A stretch of 20,480 bases of DNA from Deltaproteobacteria bacterium (lineage in GTDB: Bacteria; SAR324; NAC60-12), in assembly GCA_002716165.1 (NCBI GenBank), contig PAZT01000015.1:9066-29545 (forward strand), in the 5' to 3' direction. A program made the position numbers and the translations under genes. The notes under the pieces were generated by a model, which worked only from the letters and a program-made list of their open reading frames with translations, was not told where the DNA came from and did no database searches. Shown in pieces: positions 1-7,350 of the stretch. The number at the start of each line of letters is the position of its first letter. Positions within the stretch are counted from its first letter, which is position 1.

Positions 1-7
1 AACCTCC

Positions 8-1060
8 ATGCTTGAAAAAGTTCAAAAACGTGAGAAAGCTATTCAAGACCAAATTGCATCTTTGGATGAACACAAACAAAGTATTCAAGTTTTAAAACGA
101 GATTTAAATGATGATCAAAAACCTTCTGAAAAGTTAGTTCAATCAGACTCTTTCCTTGATCTAGTTCGCGAAGGAGTAGAAAAGACCAGAAAACACATAC
201 TAAACAATCTGTCAGATACAGTTTTAGGAAAAAAAGAAATTAATAATGAACTGCTGGATGATTTAGAAGAAGTTCTTATAAGTTCAGATATCGGGCCGGA
301 AACTACACAGCGTATTCTAGATGCAATCACAAAAAAAGTGAGTCGTAAAGAATTGAATAATCCTCAAGCACTTAAGTCAGAAATTCAGCAAGAAATTCAT
401 CGCATTATGAGTAAAATATACCCTGTCCCAGTAGATCTTAATAGGAAGCCCTTGATTTTACTTTTTGTTGGTGTTAACGGAGTTGGAAAAACAACAAGCG
501 TCGGAAAAATTGCAGCACAATATCGGCGGCAAGGAAAAAAAGTGTTGATTGGTGCAGGAGACACTTTTCGTGCAGCTGCGATTGAACAGTTAGATGAATG
601 GAGTAAGCGTGCTGATTGCGATATTTTCAAGAAAAGCTCAGGAGTTGACCCTTCTGCGGTTATATTTGAATCTGTTCAAAAAGGAATTGCCGATGATTAT
701 GATGTAGTAATTTGTGATACTGCCGGACGTTTGCACACAAAAAAGAATTTAATGGAAGAACTAAAAAAAATGGTGAGGGTTATTCAAAAATTAGTTCCAG
801 ATGCACCGCATGAAGTATTTTTGGTATTAGATGCCACTACAGGCCAAAATGCTATTCTCCAAACGCGTGAATTTTTGCAGGCAACAGAATTAACTGGATT
901 AATTATAACCAAATTAGACGGCACATCAAAAGGAGGTGTGGTTATTGGGATCGTTAACGAATTTGAAATACCGGTAAGATACATAGGCTTGGGGGAGCAA
1001 TTAGAAGACCTAAGGCCCTTCAATGCAGAGCAATTCACAAAATCAATATTTTCAGATTAA
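8..1060 (+). CDS. ftsY: Signal recognition particle receptor FtsY (5' end may be cut)
   Basis: FtsY is the membrane-associated SRP receptor GTPase. It docks ribosome-SRP complexes at the SecYEG translocon. Numbering from the ATG at 8, residues 1-35 look like a charged coiled coil, 50-135 form the helical N domain, and 148-350 form the G domain. The SRP-GTPase boxes are all present: P-loop GVNGVGKTT at 155-163, DTFRAAA at 185-191, DTAGR at 237-241, TKLDGTSKGG at 301-310 and GLGEQLEDLRPF at 327-338. The absence of an M domain separates it from Ffh. The frame is open to the left edge of the window and no ribosome-binding site precedes the ATG, so the true start may lie outside. The missing part would be the poorly conserved acidic or membrane-targeting N-terminus. 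It is convergent with the next gene, 39 bases away. Confidence 0.96.
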   Translation: MLEKVQKREKAIQDQIASLDEHKQSIQVLKRDLNDDQKPSEKLVQSDSFLDLVREGVEKTRKHILNNLSDTVLGKKEINNELLDDLEEVLISSDIGPETTQRILDAITKKVSRKELNNPQALKSEIQQEIHRIMSKIYPVPVDLNRKPLILLFVGVNGVGKTTSVGKIAAQYRRQGKKVLIGAGDTFRAAAIEQLDEWSKRADCDIFKKSSGVDPSAVIFESVQKGIADDYDVVICDTAGRLHTKKNLMEELKKMVRVIQKLVPDAPHEVFLVLDATTGQNAILQTREFLQATELTGLIITKLDGTSKGGVVIGIVNEFEIPVRYIGLGEQLEDLRPFNAEQFTKSIFSD

Positions 1061-1099
1061 TATGACCTTATCTCCCCTACACTTTTAAAAAACGCTTTG

Positions 1100-2143
1100 T
1101 TAAACTCGGTTGTATCCTAAAAGGCAAAGCGCTAAAGAGAGGAAAATCAGATTCCCACTCCAAGCTGCAAAAAAAGGGTTTATCATACCCGCACCACCAA
1201 CTGCCAAAGTGATCTGATTTAGCATCCAAAACAAAATCCCCAGCAAGCAACTTACAGCAAGCGATTCACCTGCCGTTCCGCGTCTATAAAATGATGCAGA
1301 AAGTCCCAAACCAATTAAAACCATTATAAATATTTGAAATGGATAAGCAGTTTTTTGTAATAATTCAACACGATCTTGTGTCACATCCTGACCCTCACTT
1401 TTTAGTTTGAGTGTATCTTCATATAGATCAAAGAAAGGTTTATGATGAGGAGAAGTTGGTATTTCAAAAGAAACTGTAGGTAATTTATCTTTTTCAATTT
1501 GCCATTGATCCAAATATTTCAGTTGTATGTTTTCATCCTGAAATATATGTTTCTGGACATTTTGAAAAATCCATGATTCTTCTTGTTGTTTTCCACTTTC
1601 AATTTCTGTCTTTTCCAAAAGTTGGAATGGATTCTTCTGCCACTGAAAAGACGTAATAGAACTTAAACGTCCCTCCTGTCGGCGATCTCCAAAAAAAAAT
1701 ATACTTTGCTCCTCACCTATTTTCCAAAGGGGCATCAAGCGAGCCTTATTATCAGGTTTAACCCAAGTTTGATGCATCCATGTATATGCGTAATTCTGAC
1801 TTAAATATGCAAATACAGCAATCAATGCCGAAATAGCTAAGACAGGAGAGGCGAGTCTCCACCCACCAATCCCTGAACTGCGCATAGCCGTTAACTCGGC
1901 ATTCTTGTTAAATGTACTGAAAGTGGATACCGTTGCCAATAGAATAGTTATGGGGATAATTAGTTCAAATAATAAAGGCAACAACAAAGCTGTTTCTTTT
2001 AAAAATTCTAAAAAACTAGCCCAATCAGAAAACACTCCGCTGAGGTTGCCAAAAAAATTCCCAATCATCGTCATCAAAACAAAAGCACCTAGAAATAACA
2101 GAAAATAGCGCATGAATTCAGAAGCAATATATTTTGAAATCAT
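1100..2143 (-). CDS. LptF/LptG family lipopolysaccharide export permease
   Basis: A 347-residue inner-membrane protein of the YjgP/YjgQ (LptF/LptG) family. In the family, LptF and LptG pair with the LptB ATPase and push lipopolysaccharide from the inner membrane onto the LptC-LptA bridge. The layout fits: hydrophobic helices near residues 10-30, 52-75 and 98-115, a soluble periplasmic stretch from about 120 to 260, then three helices between about 265 and 345. The family signature after the second helix, NKNAELTAMRSSGI (79-92), is clear; it corresponds to the coupling helix that contacts LptB. I cannot tell LptF from LptG by eye. Many Gram-negatives place lptF and lptG side by side, but only one copy is here. 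No Shine-Dalgarno sequence precedes the ATG. It is divergent from the acidic receiver-like gene across a hairpin-rich gap. Confidence 0.9.
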   Translation of the reverse strand: MISKYIASEFMRYFLLFLGAFVLMTMIGNFFGNLSGVFSDWASFLEFLKETALLLPLLFELIIPITILLATVSTFSTFNKNAELTAMRSSGIGGWRLASPVLAISALIAVFAYLSQNYAYTWMHQTWVKPDNKARLMPLWKIGEEQSIFFFGDRRQEGRLSSITSFQWQKNPFQLLEKTEIESGKQQEESWIFQNVQKHIFQDENIQLKYLDQWQIEKDKLPTVSFEIPTSPHHKPFFDLYEDTLKLKSEGQDVTQDRVELLQKTAYPFQIFIMVLIGLGLSASFYRRGTAGESLAVSCLLGILFWMLNQITLAVGGAGMINPFFAAWSGNLIFLSLALCLLGYNRV

Positions 2144-2170
2144 TTTGGAAGATTGAACTTTTTAATTTAG

Positions 2171-2220
2171 CTTAGAAACATTTCTTTAAGAAGTGAAAGT
2201 ATAAGATACTGCTTCTTGAA
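2171..2220. promoter_or_regulatory. Two adjacent inverted repeats in the divergent intergenic region
   Basis: The first repeat is CTTA-GAAA-CA-TTTC-TT-TAAG (2171-2190), an 8-pair stem with a 2-base bulge. The second (2185-2220) pairs TTTAAGAAG with CTTCTTGAA, one pair being G-U, and inside it AGTAT with ATACT around an AAG loop. They share a few bases, so they could be alternative folds. Read toward the permease they would lie in its leader; read the other way they lie upstream of the receiver-like gene. Neither is followed by a T run, so they are not intrinsic terminators. They may be an operator or RNA structure. Confidence 0.35.
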
Positions 2221-2271
2221 ACAAGGTGCAACGGTATTAAACAGGAATAGATTTAATTTACATAGGAATAA

Positions 2272-2287
2272 GGGCATTATTTTGCAT
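2272..2287 (+). promoter_or_regulatory. Weak sigma-54-like promoter candidate
   Basis: GG (2272-2273), ten bases, then GC (2284-2285) within TTGCAT gives the GG-N10-GC spacing of sigma-54 promoters with a good -12 box. The -24 box keeps only GG and lacks the following CAC. It sits about 80 bases before the start of the receiver-like gene, and an NtrC-type sigma-54 activator is encoded in this window. The match could easily be chance. Confidence 0.15.
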
Positions 2288-2365
2288 GGGATCATTTGAT
2301 TAAAATTAAATAAAGATTAAATTTCATAATAAGATTTAATAGGACGGAAAGCCTTTGAGAAATCG

Positions 2366-4264
2366 ATGAACGAATTAATACTGGTACTTGAAGAGAATCC
2401 TGAAATTCAGGCAGTTATTTCTGCATCGCAGAAGGATAACCCTATTTTTATTAATCAGGAATTAGATCCCGACTATTTTCTCCAACAAGTGCAAAATTTG
2501 AATCCTGATTTAATTTTTATTAGTAATTCAGATAGTGAAAATAATTACAACACCTGCCGCAAGATTAATGAAGATCCAGCAATTAAAAATATCCCAGTAA
2601 TTTTATTAGTAAATGCTAAAGATGAAATTGACGAAGATTTATTAAGTGATCTACAAATTAAAGGAATACTTCGTAAACCTTTTGAAGCATCAATGTTAAA
2701 AGAACAGATAAGTCAATTCATCTCCCTTGATGAAAATTTTGGGGCTGAGCCGGTTAAGGGCGAAGATAATTTCGCATTTGATATGAGCAGTATCGGCAAC
2801 GATTTGAAAGAAATAAAACAAAAAAATCAGAGTCAATCTCAAATGAAAAACAAAAAGACAAGTATTAGCTCTGAACCAGCTCAAAAAGCCCAAGATTCAT
2901 CTTATTTAGAATCTATAGGTAGTAATATGGATTCATTGATTCTAGAAGACATTATGATTGACAGGGATAGTAGGGAAGGAATTAATTTCGAGGAAGATAT
3001 TTTAAATTTTGAACAAAAGGAAAAAACTCATGTCCCTGTATCAGTAAAGGAAGATGGATACTCTTTTAGTCTTAAATCTAGAGAAAAATCAGATACTAAA
3101 GCAATTGAAACTGATCTAAAAACCGGTGGTCTTGAAAAACTCAAATTGTCAGGGCTGGAGGAAAAATATGCTGAGAGTCAACTTTTAAGTGAAATTGGAG
3201 AAACAGTCCAAAAACAACGCCTTGGACTTTCAGATATTGACCTTGAAAAAAATGATTTTGAAGATCCCAGTGATATTTGGGCACATCCTCCAGATTTGGA
3301 TCAATCACCAAGAGAAGGATTGACAGAAATTAGTTTGCAAAAAACTGATTTTCATCCTTCATTCCCAAAACATCTTACCAAATTGGAGGGAACTTCAGAG
3401 ACCATAAAAAAGGAAGATAAATCTGTTACTGAACAAATTTCTGAAATGGATACTAGTCTGCTCCAAACTGAGAGTGAAAAATACAGTTATACAAATGGGA
3501 ATTTATCTGATGATGTACTTTTGAATGATTCAGAAGAAAAAATAGGAGATGGTAATGGTAATATTGAAGATTCAGAGCAAATTTTTGAAGGTCCTTCTAA
3601 AGATGAATTTGATGAAGGTTTTATTGATATTTCGAATTCTGATGATGAAATAAATTCCATGGTCAAAGAGAGTATTGACGATCAAGAATTTGTCAGCTCA
3701 GAAACAGCTCTTGATGAACTTGAAGACCTCAGCTTACAAATGGAATCTCTGGAAGCTGAAGAAGATGAATTAGAAGCTGAAGAAAAAGAGTTTGAAAAAG
3801 ATTTGGAAAAATCAAGAATTATGAACGAAGACATAGCTTCAGATTACCAAGAAGATGAACTTACAGAATTTATGGTTGATGAATTAGGAGATCTGCTTGA
3901 AATTGATGAAGATAAAGATAGCGATAGCTTGAATAAGGATTACTCCTCTACTTCATCAGTTACCCTTGCTATTGAAGAAGACGTATTTGACAGTTGGGAC
4001 GAGGCAGAAGATGCTTTTAAGGGGTTTGACAAAGATTCAGGATTTTCTAAAGACGAAGTTTGGGAATATACAAATACAGAAACTGGAAAAAGTTCAGATA
4101 AAAATCATTCTTCTTTTAAAGAAGGACGATACAGCTTTAATGAAGATGAATTGAAAGATATTGTGACAAACTCTGTTCAGAATGCATTAGAAAAATCAAT
4201 TGCTTCATCTTTGGTTGAATTGGCAGTTTCAGAAATAAAAAACAATATCCCAGGAAGAATTTAA
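2366..4264 (+). CDS. Receiver-like (pseudo-receiver) protein with long acidic disordered region
   Basis: A 632-residue protein. Residues 1-120 follow the response-regulator receiver pattern: an acidic pair at E9-E10, PDLIFIS at 47-53, PVILL at 77-81 and the conserved K104-P105-F106. The position of the phosphorylated aspartate is Ser53, so ordinary phosphorylation looks unlikely. From about 125 to 590 the chain is low-complexity, rich in Glu, Asp, Ser and Lys, and predicted disordered. It contains two copies of a GLxxIxLxKxDF motif (287-298, 318-329) and a short acidic coiled coil (462-482). Residues 594-632 form a more ordinary amphipathic helical tail. There is no output DNA-binding, GGDEF or kinase domain. 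The architecture recalls polar scaffolds such as PopZ, or receiver-acidic proteins of delta-type bacteria such as FrzS, but I make no family assignment. No strong Shine-Dalgarno is seen. Its TAA overlaps the psuG stop. Confidence 0.8.
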   Translation: MNELILVLEENPEIQAVISASQKDNPIFINQELDPDYFLQQVQNLNPDLIFISNSDSENNYNTCRKINEDPAIKNIPVILLVNAKDEIDEDLLSDLQIKGILRKPFEASMLKEQISQFISLDENFGAEPVKGEDNFAFDMSSIGNDLKEIKQKNQSQSQMKNKKTSISSEPAQKAQDSSYLESIGSNMDSLILEDIMIDRDSREGINFEEDILNFEQKEKTHVPVSVKEDGYSFSLKSREKSDTKAIETDLKTGGLEKLKLSGLEEKYAESQLLSEIGETVQKQRLGLSDIDLEKNDFEDPSDIWAHPPDLDQSPREGLTEISLQKTDFHPSFPKHLTKLEGTSETIKKEDKSVTEQISEMDTSLLQTESEKYSYTNGNLSDDVLLNDSEEKIGDGNGNIEDSEQIFEGPSKDEFDEGFIDISNSDDEINSMVKESIDDQEFVSSETALDELEDLSLQMESLEAEEDELEAEEKEFEKDLEKSRIMNEDIASDYQEDELTEFMVDELGDLLEIDEDKDSDSLNKDYSSTSSVTLAIEEDVFDSWDEAEDAFKGFDKDSGFSKDEVWEYTNTETGKSSDKNHSSFKEGRYSFNEDELKDIVTNSVQNALEKSIASSLVELAVSEIKNNIPGRI

Positions 4265-5181
4265 AGCTTATTCCCATAAGCATATGCTATCTTAGCACCA
4301 AGAAGGGCATTATTGCATAGCAGTGCAATATTGGTTTTTAGACTTTCTCCATCAGTCAATTGGCTGACTCGCTCTAGCAAAAATGGCGTCACTGCTTTAC
4401 CAATAAGACCCTTTTCTGATGCCTCTTTAAGAGACCTGATAATAGCCTCTTCAACGACTATTTGTTCCATTGCATTTTCCCGAAGCACAGGATTAGCAAT
4501 TACCAACCCCCCATCTAATCCAAGCTCCCATTTTACTTTCATACAGTTAGCAATTTCTTCAGCACTATTGATACGTGATTGGACAGAACATCCACTGGTT
4601 CTTGAATAAAAAGCAGGAAATTCATCGGTACGATATCCAATGACAGGCACTCCCTGAGTTTCTAAATATTCTAGGGTGCGTGGAATATCAAGAATAGATT
4701 TTATTCCTGCACATACTACCGCAACATTTGTGTGAGACAACTCCATCAAATCAGCAGATATATCCATGGTCTTTTCACTACCACGATGAACACCCCCGAT
4801 TCCACCTGTTACAAACACCGAAATTCCAGCCTTCCTAGCACATTTCATTGTGGCAGCAACAGTTGTTCCACCGTTTAGCTTTTGCGAAATAACAAAGGGC
4901 AAATCCCTGCTGCTAACTTTAATAGTTTTTATACCTTCAGCAAATTGCTCAAGTTCAATTTTACTCAGACCTATTTTGATGCGCCCTTCTATGACTGCAA
5001 TTGTAGCCGGGATAGCACCTGTTTTACGAACAACTTTTTCAACCTCTAGAGCAGTTTCCAAATTCTGTGGGAATGGCATTCCGTGGGAAATAATAGTGGA
5101 CTCAAGAGCTACTACAGGCCCGTTTACATTAATTGAATCCTGAATTTCCTCAGGAATATCCATCCATTTACCAAGTTTCAT
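4261..5181 (-). CDS. psuG: Pseudouridine-5'-phosphate glycosidase
   Basis: PsuG reversibly cleaves the C-glycosidic bond of pseudouridine 5'-phosphate, giving uracil and ribose 5-phosphate, in breakdown of modified nucleosides from RNA turnover. At 306 residues it has the normal length. Conserved blocks are ALESTIISHGMPFPQN (25-40), ATIAVIEGRI (59-68), VFVTGGIGGVHRG (122-134), DISADLMEL (140-148) and CAGIKSILDI (157-166). By alignment from memory with the E. coli enzyme, E27 is the proton donor, D140 binds the metal and K161 forms the ribose imine. The partner pseudouridine kinase PsuK (PfkB family), usually adjacent or fused, is not in the window. The ATG is preceded only by a weak GGT. The gene is convergent with the receiver-like gene; the two stop codons share the palindrome TTAA. 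Confidence 0.96.
   Translation of the reverse strand: MKLGKWMDIPEEIQDSINVNGPVVALESTIISHGMPFPQNLETALEVEKVVRKTGAIPATIAVIEGRIKIGLSKIELEQFAEGIKTIKVSSRDLPFVISQKLNGGTTVAATMKCARKAGISVFVTGGIGGVHRGSEKTMDISADLMELSHTNVAVVCAGIKSILDIPRTLEYLETQGVPVIGYRTDEFPAFYSRTSGCSVQSRINSAEEIANCMKVKWELGLDGGLVIANPVLRENAMEQIVVEEAIIRSLKEASEKGLIGKAVTPFLLERVSQLTDGESLKTNIALLCNNALLGAKIAYAYGNKL
4266..4281 (-). terminator. Short hairpin at the convergent psuG end
   Basis: GCTTAT (4266-4271) and ATAAGC (4276-4281) pair around a four-base loop. The hairpin lies inside the last codons of psuG. On the minus strand it is followed by CTTTAAATTCTT, which is moderately T-rich. It may act as a weak terminator for psuG; on the plus strand no T run follows. 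Confidence 0.3.
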
Positions 5182-5396
5182 AATTTACCATATTAATTCC
5201 AAAGTTTATGCTTACATTGTTTAGTATTTTTATTCCGAAACTATCTGAAACAGAAAAAACTGTCAAACAACATTCAAAATTATAATTTCATCAAAAATGA
5301 CTCAATCAAATTCTGTAAATCAGAAACTATTCAAATTATAAATAAATTTTACAGTTACATAATTGCTAGTTTTTTTCTTTAAACATAAGGTGAATC

Positions 5397-5425
5397 TTGA
5401 TAGTAATAAACATTTTATCTAAAAT
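5397..5425 (+). promoter_or_regulatory. Sigma-70-type promoter for the aminotransferase pair
   Basis: TTGATA (5397-5402), a 17-base spacer and TAAAAT (5420-5425) match the -35 and -10 consensus at five of six positions each. Transcription would start near 5432, leaving a leader of about 30 bases before the ATG at 5463. The rest of the 5182-5462 gap is AT-rich and shows no gene or other clear structure. Confidence 0.5.
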
Positions 5426-5462
5426 TTGATTATATTAAAAAACAATTTACGTCACTTAAACA

Positions 5463-6560
5463 ATGAAAAGAAATATTCTATTAAATCCCGGTCCAGCAAC
5501 AACTACAGATACTGTTAAACAAGCATTAGTGGTTCCAGACATTTGTCCCAGGGAAGAAGAATTTGGAGAACTTACACAATCAGTACTAAAAAAATTAGCA
5601 GAAGTAGTCAACGGGCAATCAACTCATTCCACAGTTATATTTGCAGGTTCTGGAACCGCAGGAGTAGAGGCGGCACTCTCTTCGATTGTACCTGAGAGTG
5701 GTAAAATATTAATTCTAGACAATGGAGCTTATGGAAAGCGAGCAGAAACAATTGTTAGGGCTTATAAAATTTCACACAGGACTATCAGAATTGAATGGGG
5801 GAATTTCCCAGAAATCAGTCAAATTGAAACTGTTATAAAAGAAGAACCAAAACTGACTCATTTCTTTTTTGTGCATCATGAAACTACTACAGGTATGCTA
5901 AATCCTTTAACTGAAATGTTAGAGCTCTGTAAAAAATATGAGCTGGATTCTATTGTTGATGCAATGTCATCATATGCAGGCTTACCTATTGACTTACAAA
6001 AACAACCGATTGACTATTTAATCTCCTCCTCAAACAAATGTATTCAAGGTATGGCTGGGATAAGCTTTGTAATTGCTAATAAAGAAAAACTAAAATTGAC
6101 TTCAAATTTACAAGTAAGGAATTTGTACCTGAATCTGTGGGGTAATCATATACATATTGAACAAACAGGACAATTCCAGTTTACTCCACCAGTTCAAATT
6201 GTTTACTCTCTAAACCAATCACTTGATGAGTTTTTTAAGGAAACACAATCTGTACGAACTGCTCGTTACATAAAATCTTATGAGACTTTGCTGGAAGGAA
6301 TTGAGCAAACAGGATTAGATATGCTTTTGCCCAAGTCACAGCATTCCAAACTTTTAACTGCTATTGTGGAACCAAAATCAACTAAATATAATTTTAAGGA
6401 GATGCACGATCATTTTTATGAAAATAATGTGACAATCTATCCTGGTAAAGGCGCCAAAAAAGACACTTTTCGTATAGCAAATATAGGAGCAATTGATTAC
6501 AACGACATGAAGGTTTTTAATGAACTAATGCTTGAATACTTTCATGAAATAAAATCGTAA
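5463..6560 (+). CDS. phnW: Class V aminotransferase, 2-aminoethylphosphonate--pyruvate transaminase-like
   Basis: A 365-residue PLP enzyme of the class V aminotransferase fold. It resembles PhnW throughout, which moves the amino group of 2-aminoethylphosphonate to pyruvate, giving phosphonoacetaldehyde and alanine. Conserved blocks are LLNPGPATTT (6-15), AGSGTAGVEA (61-70), HHETTTGMLNP (138-148), VDAMSSYAG (165-173), ISSSNKCIQG (187-196) and YPGKGAKKDTFRIANIG (326-342). D166 should contact the PLP nitrogen, K192 forms the Schiff base, and R337 lies in the substrate-anion region. The usual partners phnX (phosphonatase), phnY and phnA are absent here, so the substrate could be another small amine or amino acid. 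It heads a two-gene operon with the amidotransferase 28 bases downstream. No Shine-Dalgarno is seen before the ATG. Confidence 0.85.
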   Translation: MKRNILLNPGPATTTDTVKQALVVPDICPREEEFGELTQSVLKKLAEVVNGQSTHSTVIFAGSGTAGVEAALSSIVPESGKILILDNGAYGKRAETIVRAYKISHRTIRIEWGNFPEISQIETVIKEEPKLTHFFFVHHETTTGMLNPLTEMLELCKKYELDSIVDAMSSYAGLPIDLQKQPIDYLISSSNKCIQGMAGISFVIANKEKLKLTSNLQVRNLYLNLWGNHIHIEQTGQFQFTPPVQIVYSLNQSLDEFFKETQSVRTARYIKSYETLLEGIEQTGLDMLLPKSQHSKLLTAIVEPKSTKYNFKEMHDHFYENNVTIYPGKGAKKDTFRIANIGAIDYNDMKVFNELMLEYFHEIKS

Positions 6561-6588
6561 AGCTTTAAATAATTTCTAAATATTAGTT

Positions 6589-7287
6589 ATGAAAATAGGT
6601 ATCCTTAAATGTGATTCAACAAATGAACATTTCCGCAAGGATTTTGGAGATTATCAGGACTGGTATATATCACTCTTTAAAAGCATTGATCCTTCACTAG
6701 AATTTGAAACTTACGATGTTTTTTTGGGGGATTTCCCAAAAAAACTGAAGGGGAATGATGTATATTTAATTTCTGGAAGTCGTTACGGAGCCCATGATGG
6801 AGATAAATGGATTGATGATTTAGAAAAATTTATTTTGCAACTTAAAAAACTGAAACACCCCTTGATAGGTATTTGTTTCGGACACCAAATTATTGCCAAG
6901 GCCCTTGGAGGAAAAACTGAATTAGCATCTCAGGGATGGGGAGTTGGAGTACAAAACTATCAAAAAATTGTGACTGAGCCTTGGATGGATCCTGATCTAG
7001 AGCAATTTTCTATGTTGTCATTTCATAGAGATCAAGTTACTAGGCTTCCATTAGGAGCTGTTTTAATTGCAGAGAATAGTTTTTGTCCCCTTTCTGCTTA
7101 TTATATAGGTGATTGGTTAATTTCTTTTCAGGGACATCCTGAACTAACGAAAGATTATATCAGAGCCTTATTGTATTACAGGGAAAATATTATTGGTAAG
7201 GAGGTTCTTGAAAGCGGTATTAAATCTCTTGACCAGCAAATCCAACCAAAAATAATAGCAAAATGGATACTCAATTTTTTTTCATAG
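6589..7287 (+). CDS. Class I glutamine amidotransferase (GMP-synthase-like domain)
   Basis: A 232-residue stand-alone GATase of the triad class. The nucleophile elbow GICFGHQ (94-100) gives Cys96, and FQGHPE (180-185) gives His183 and Glu185, so the catalytic triad is complete. Such proteins hydrolyse gamma-glutamyl amide bonds. Stand-alone members act on glutamine or on gamma-glutamyl derivatives, and the acceptor cannot be told from sequence. It is not fused to an ATP-pyrophosphatase domain, so it is not GuaA. It follows the PhnW-like gene by 28 bases and shares its terminator, so the two probably act in one pathway, perhaps handling a gamma-glutamylated amine. That link is inference. No Shine-Dalgarno is visible. 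Confidence 0.9.
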   Translation: MKIGILKCDSTNEHFRKDFGDYQDWYISLFKSIDPSLEFETYDVFLGDFPKKLKGNDVYLISGSRYGAHDGDKWIDDLEKFILQLKKLKHPLIGICFGHQIIAKALGGKTELASQGWGVGVQNYQKIVTEPWMDPDLEQFSMLSFHRDQVTRLPLGAVLIAENSFCPLSAYYIGDWLISFQGHPELTKDYIRALLYYRENIIGKEVLESGIKSLDQQIQPKIIAKWILNFFS

Positions 7288-7305
7288 TGGCATCTCTTCA
7301 ATATA

Positions 7306-7350
7306 AGGAATATTTATAATGTTTTATAATTCCTCTTCTTTTTTTCCTTT
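7306..7350 (+). terminator. Intrinsic terminator after the amidotransferase gene
   Basis: AGGAAT (7306-7311) plus TATAA (7315-7319) pair with TTATA (7324-7328) plus ATTCCT (7329-7334). This makes an 11-pair stem with a 3-base bulge and a four-base loop. The tail CTTCTTTTTTTCCTTT follows on the plus strand. It lies 19 bases after the amidotransferase stop and overlaps the 3' end of the convergent glycosyltransferase. No T tract follows on the other strand. Confidence 0.65.

Noticed and set aside
1093..1131. CGCTTTG and CAAAGCG inverted repeat at the ftsY/permease convergence
   Set aside because: The loop is 25 bases, no T run follows, and the right arm is inside the permease coding region. 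Too weak for a terminator call.
5294..5305. A 12-base string (AAAATGACTCAA) shared with 16336-16347, both intergenic
   Set aside because: In AT-rich gaps of this total length one shared 12-mer is about what chance would give, and the flanks do not match.
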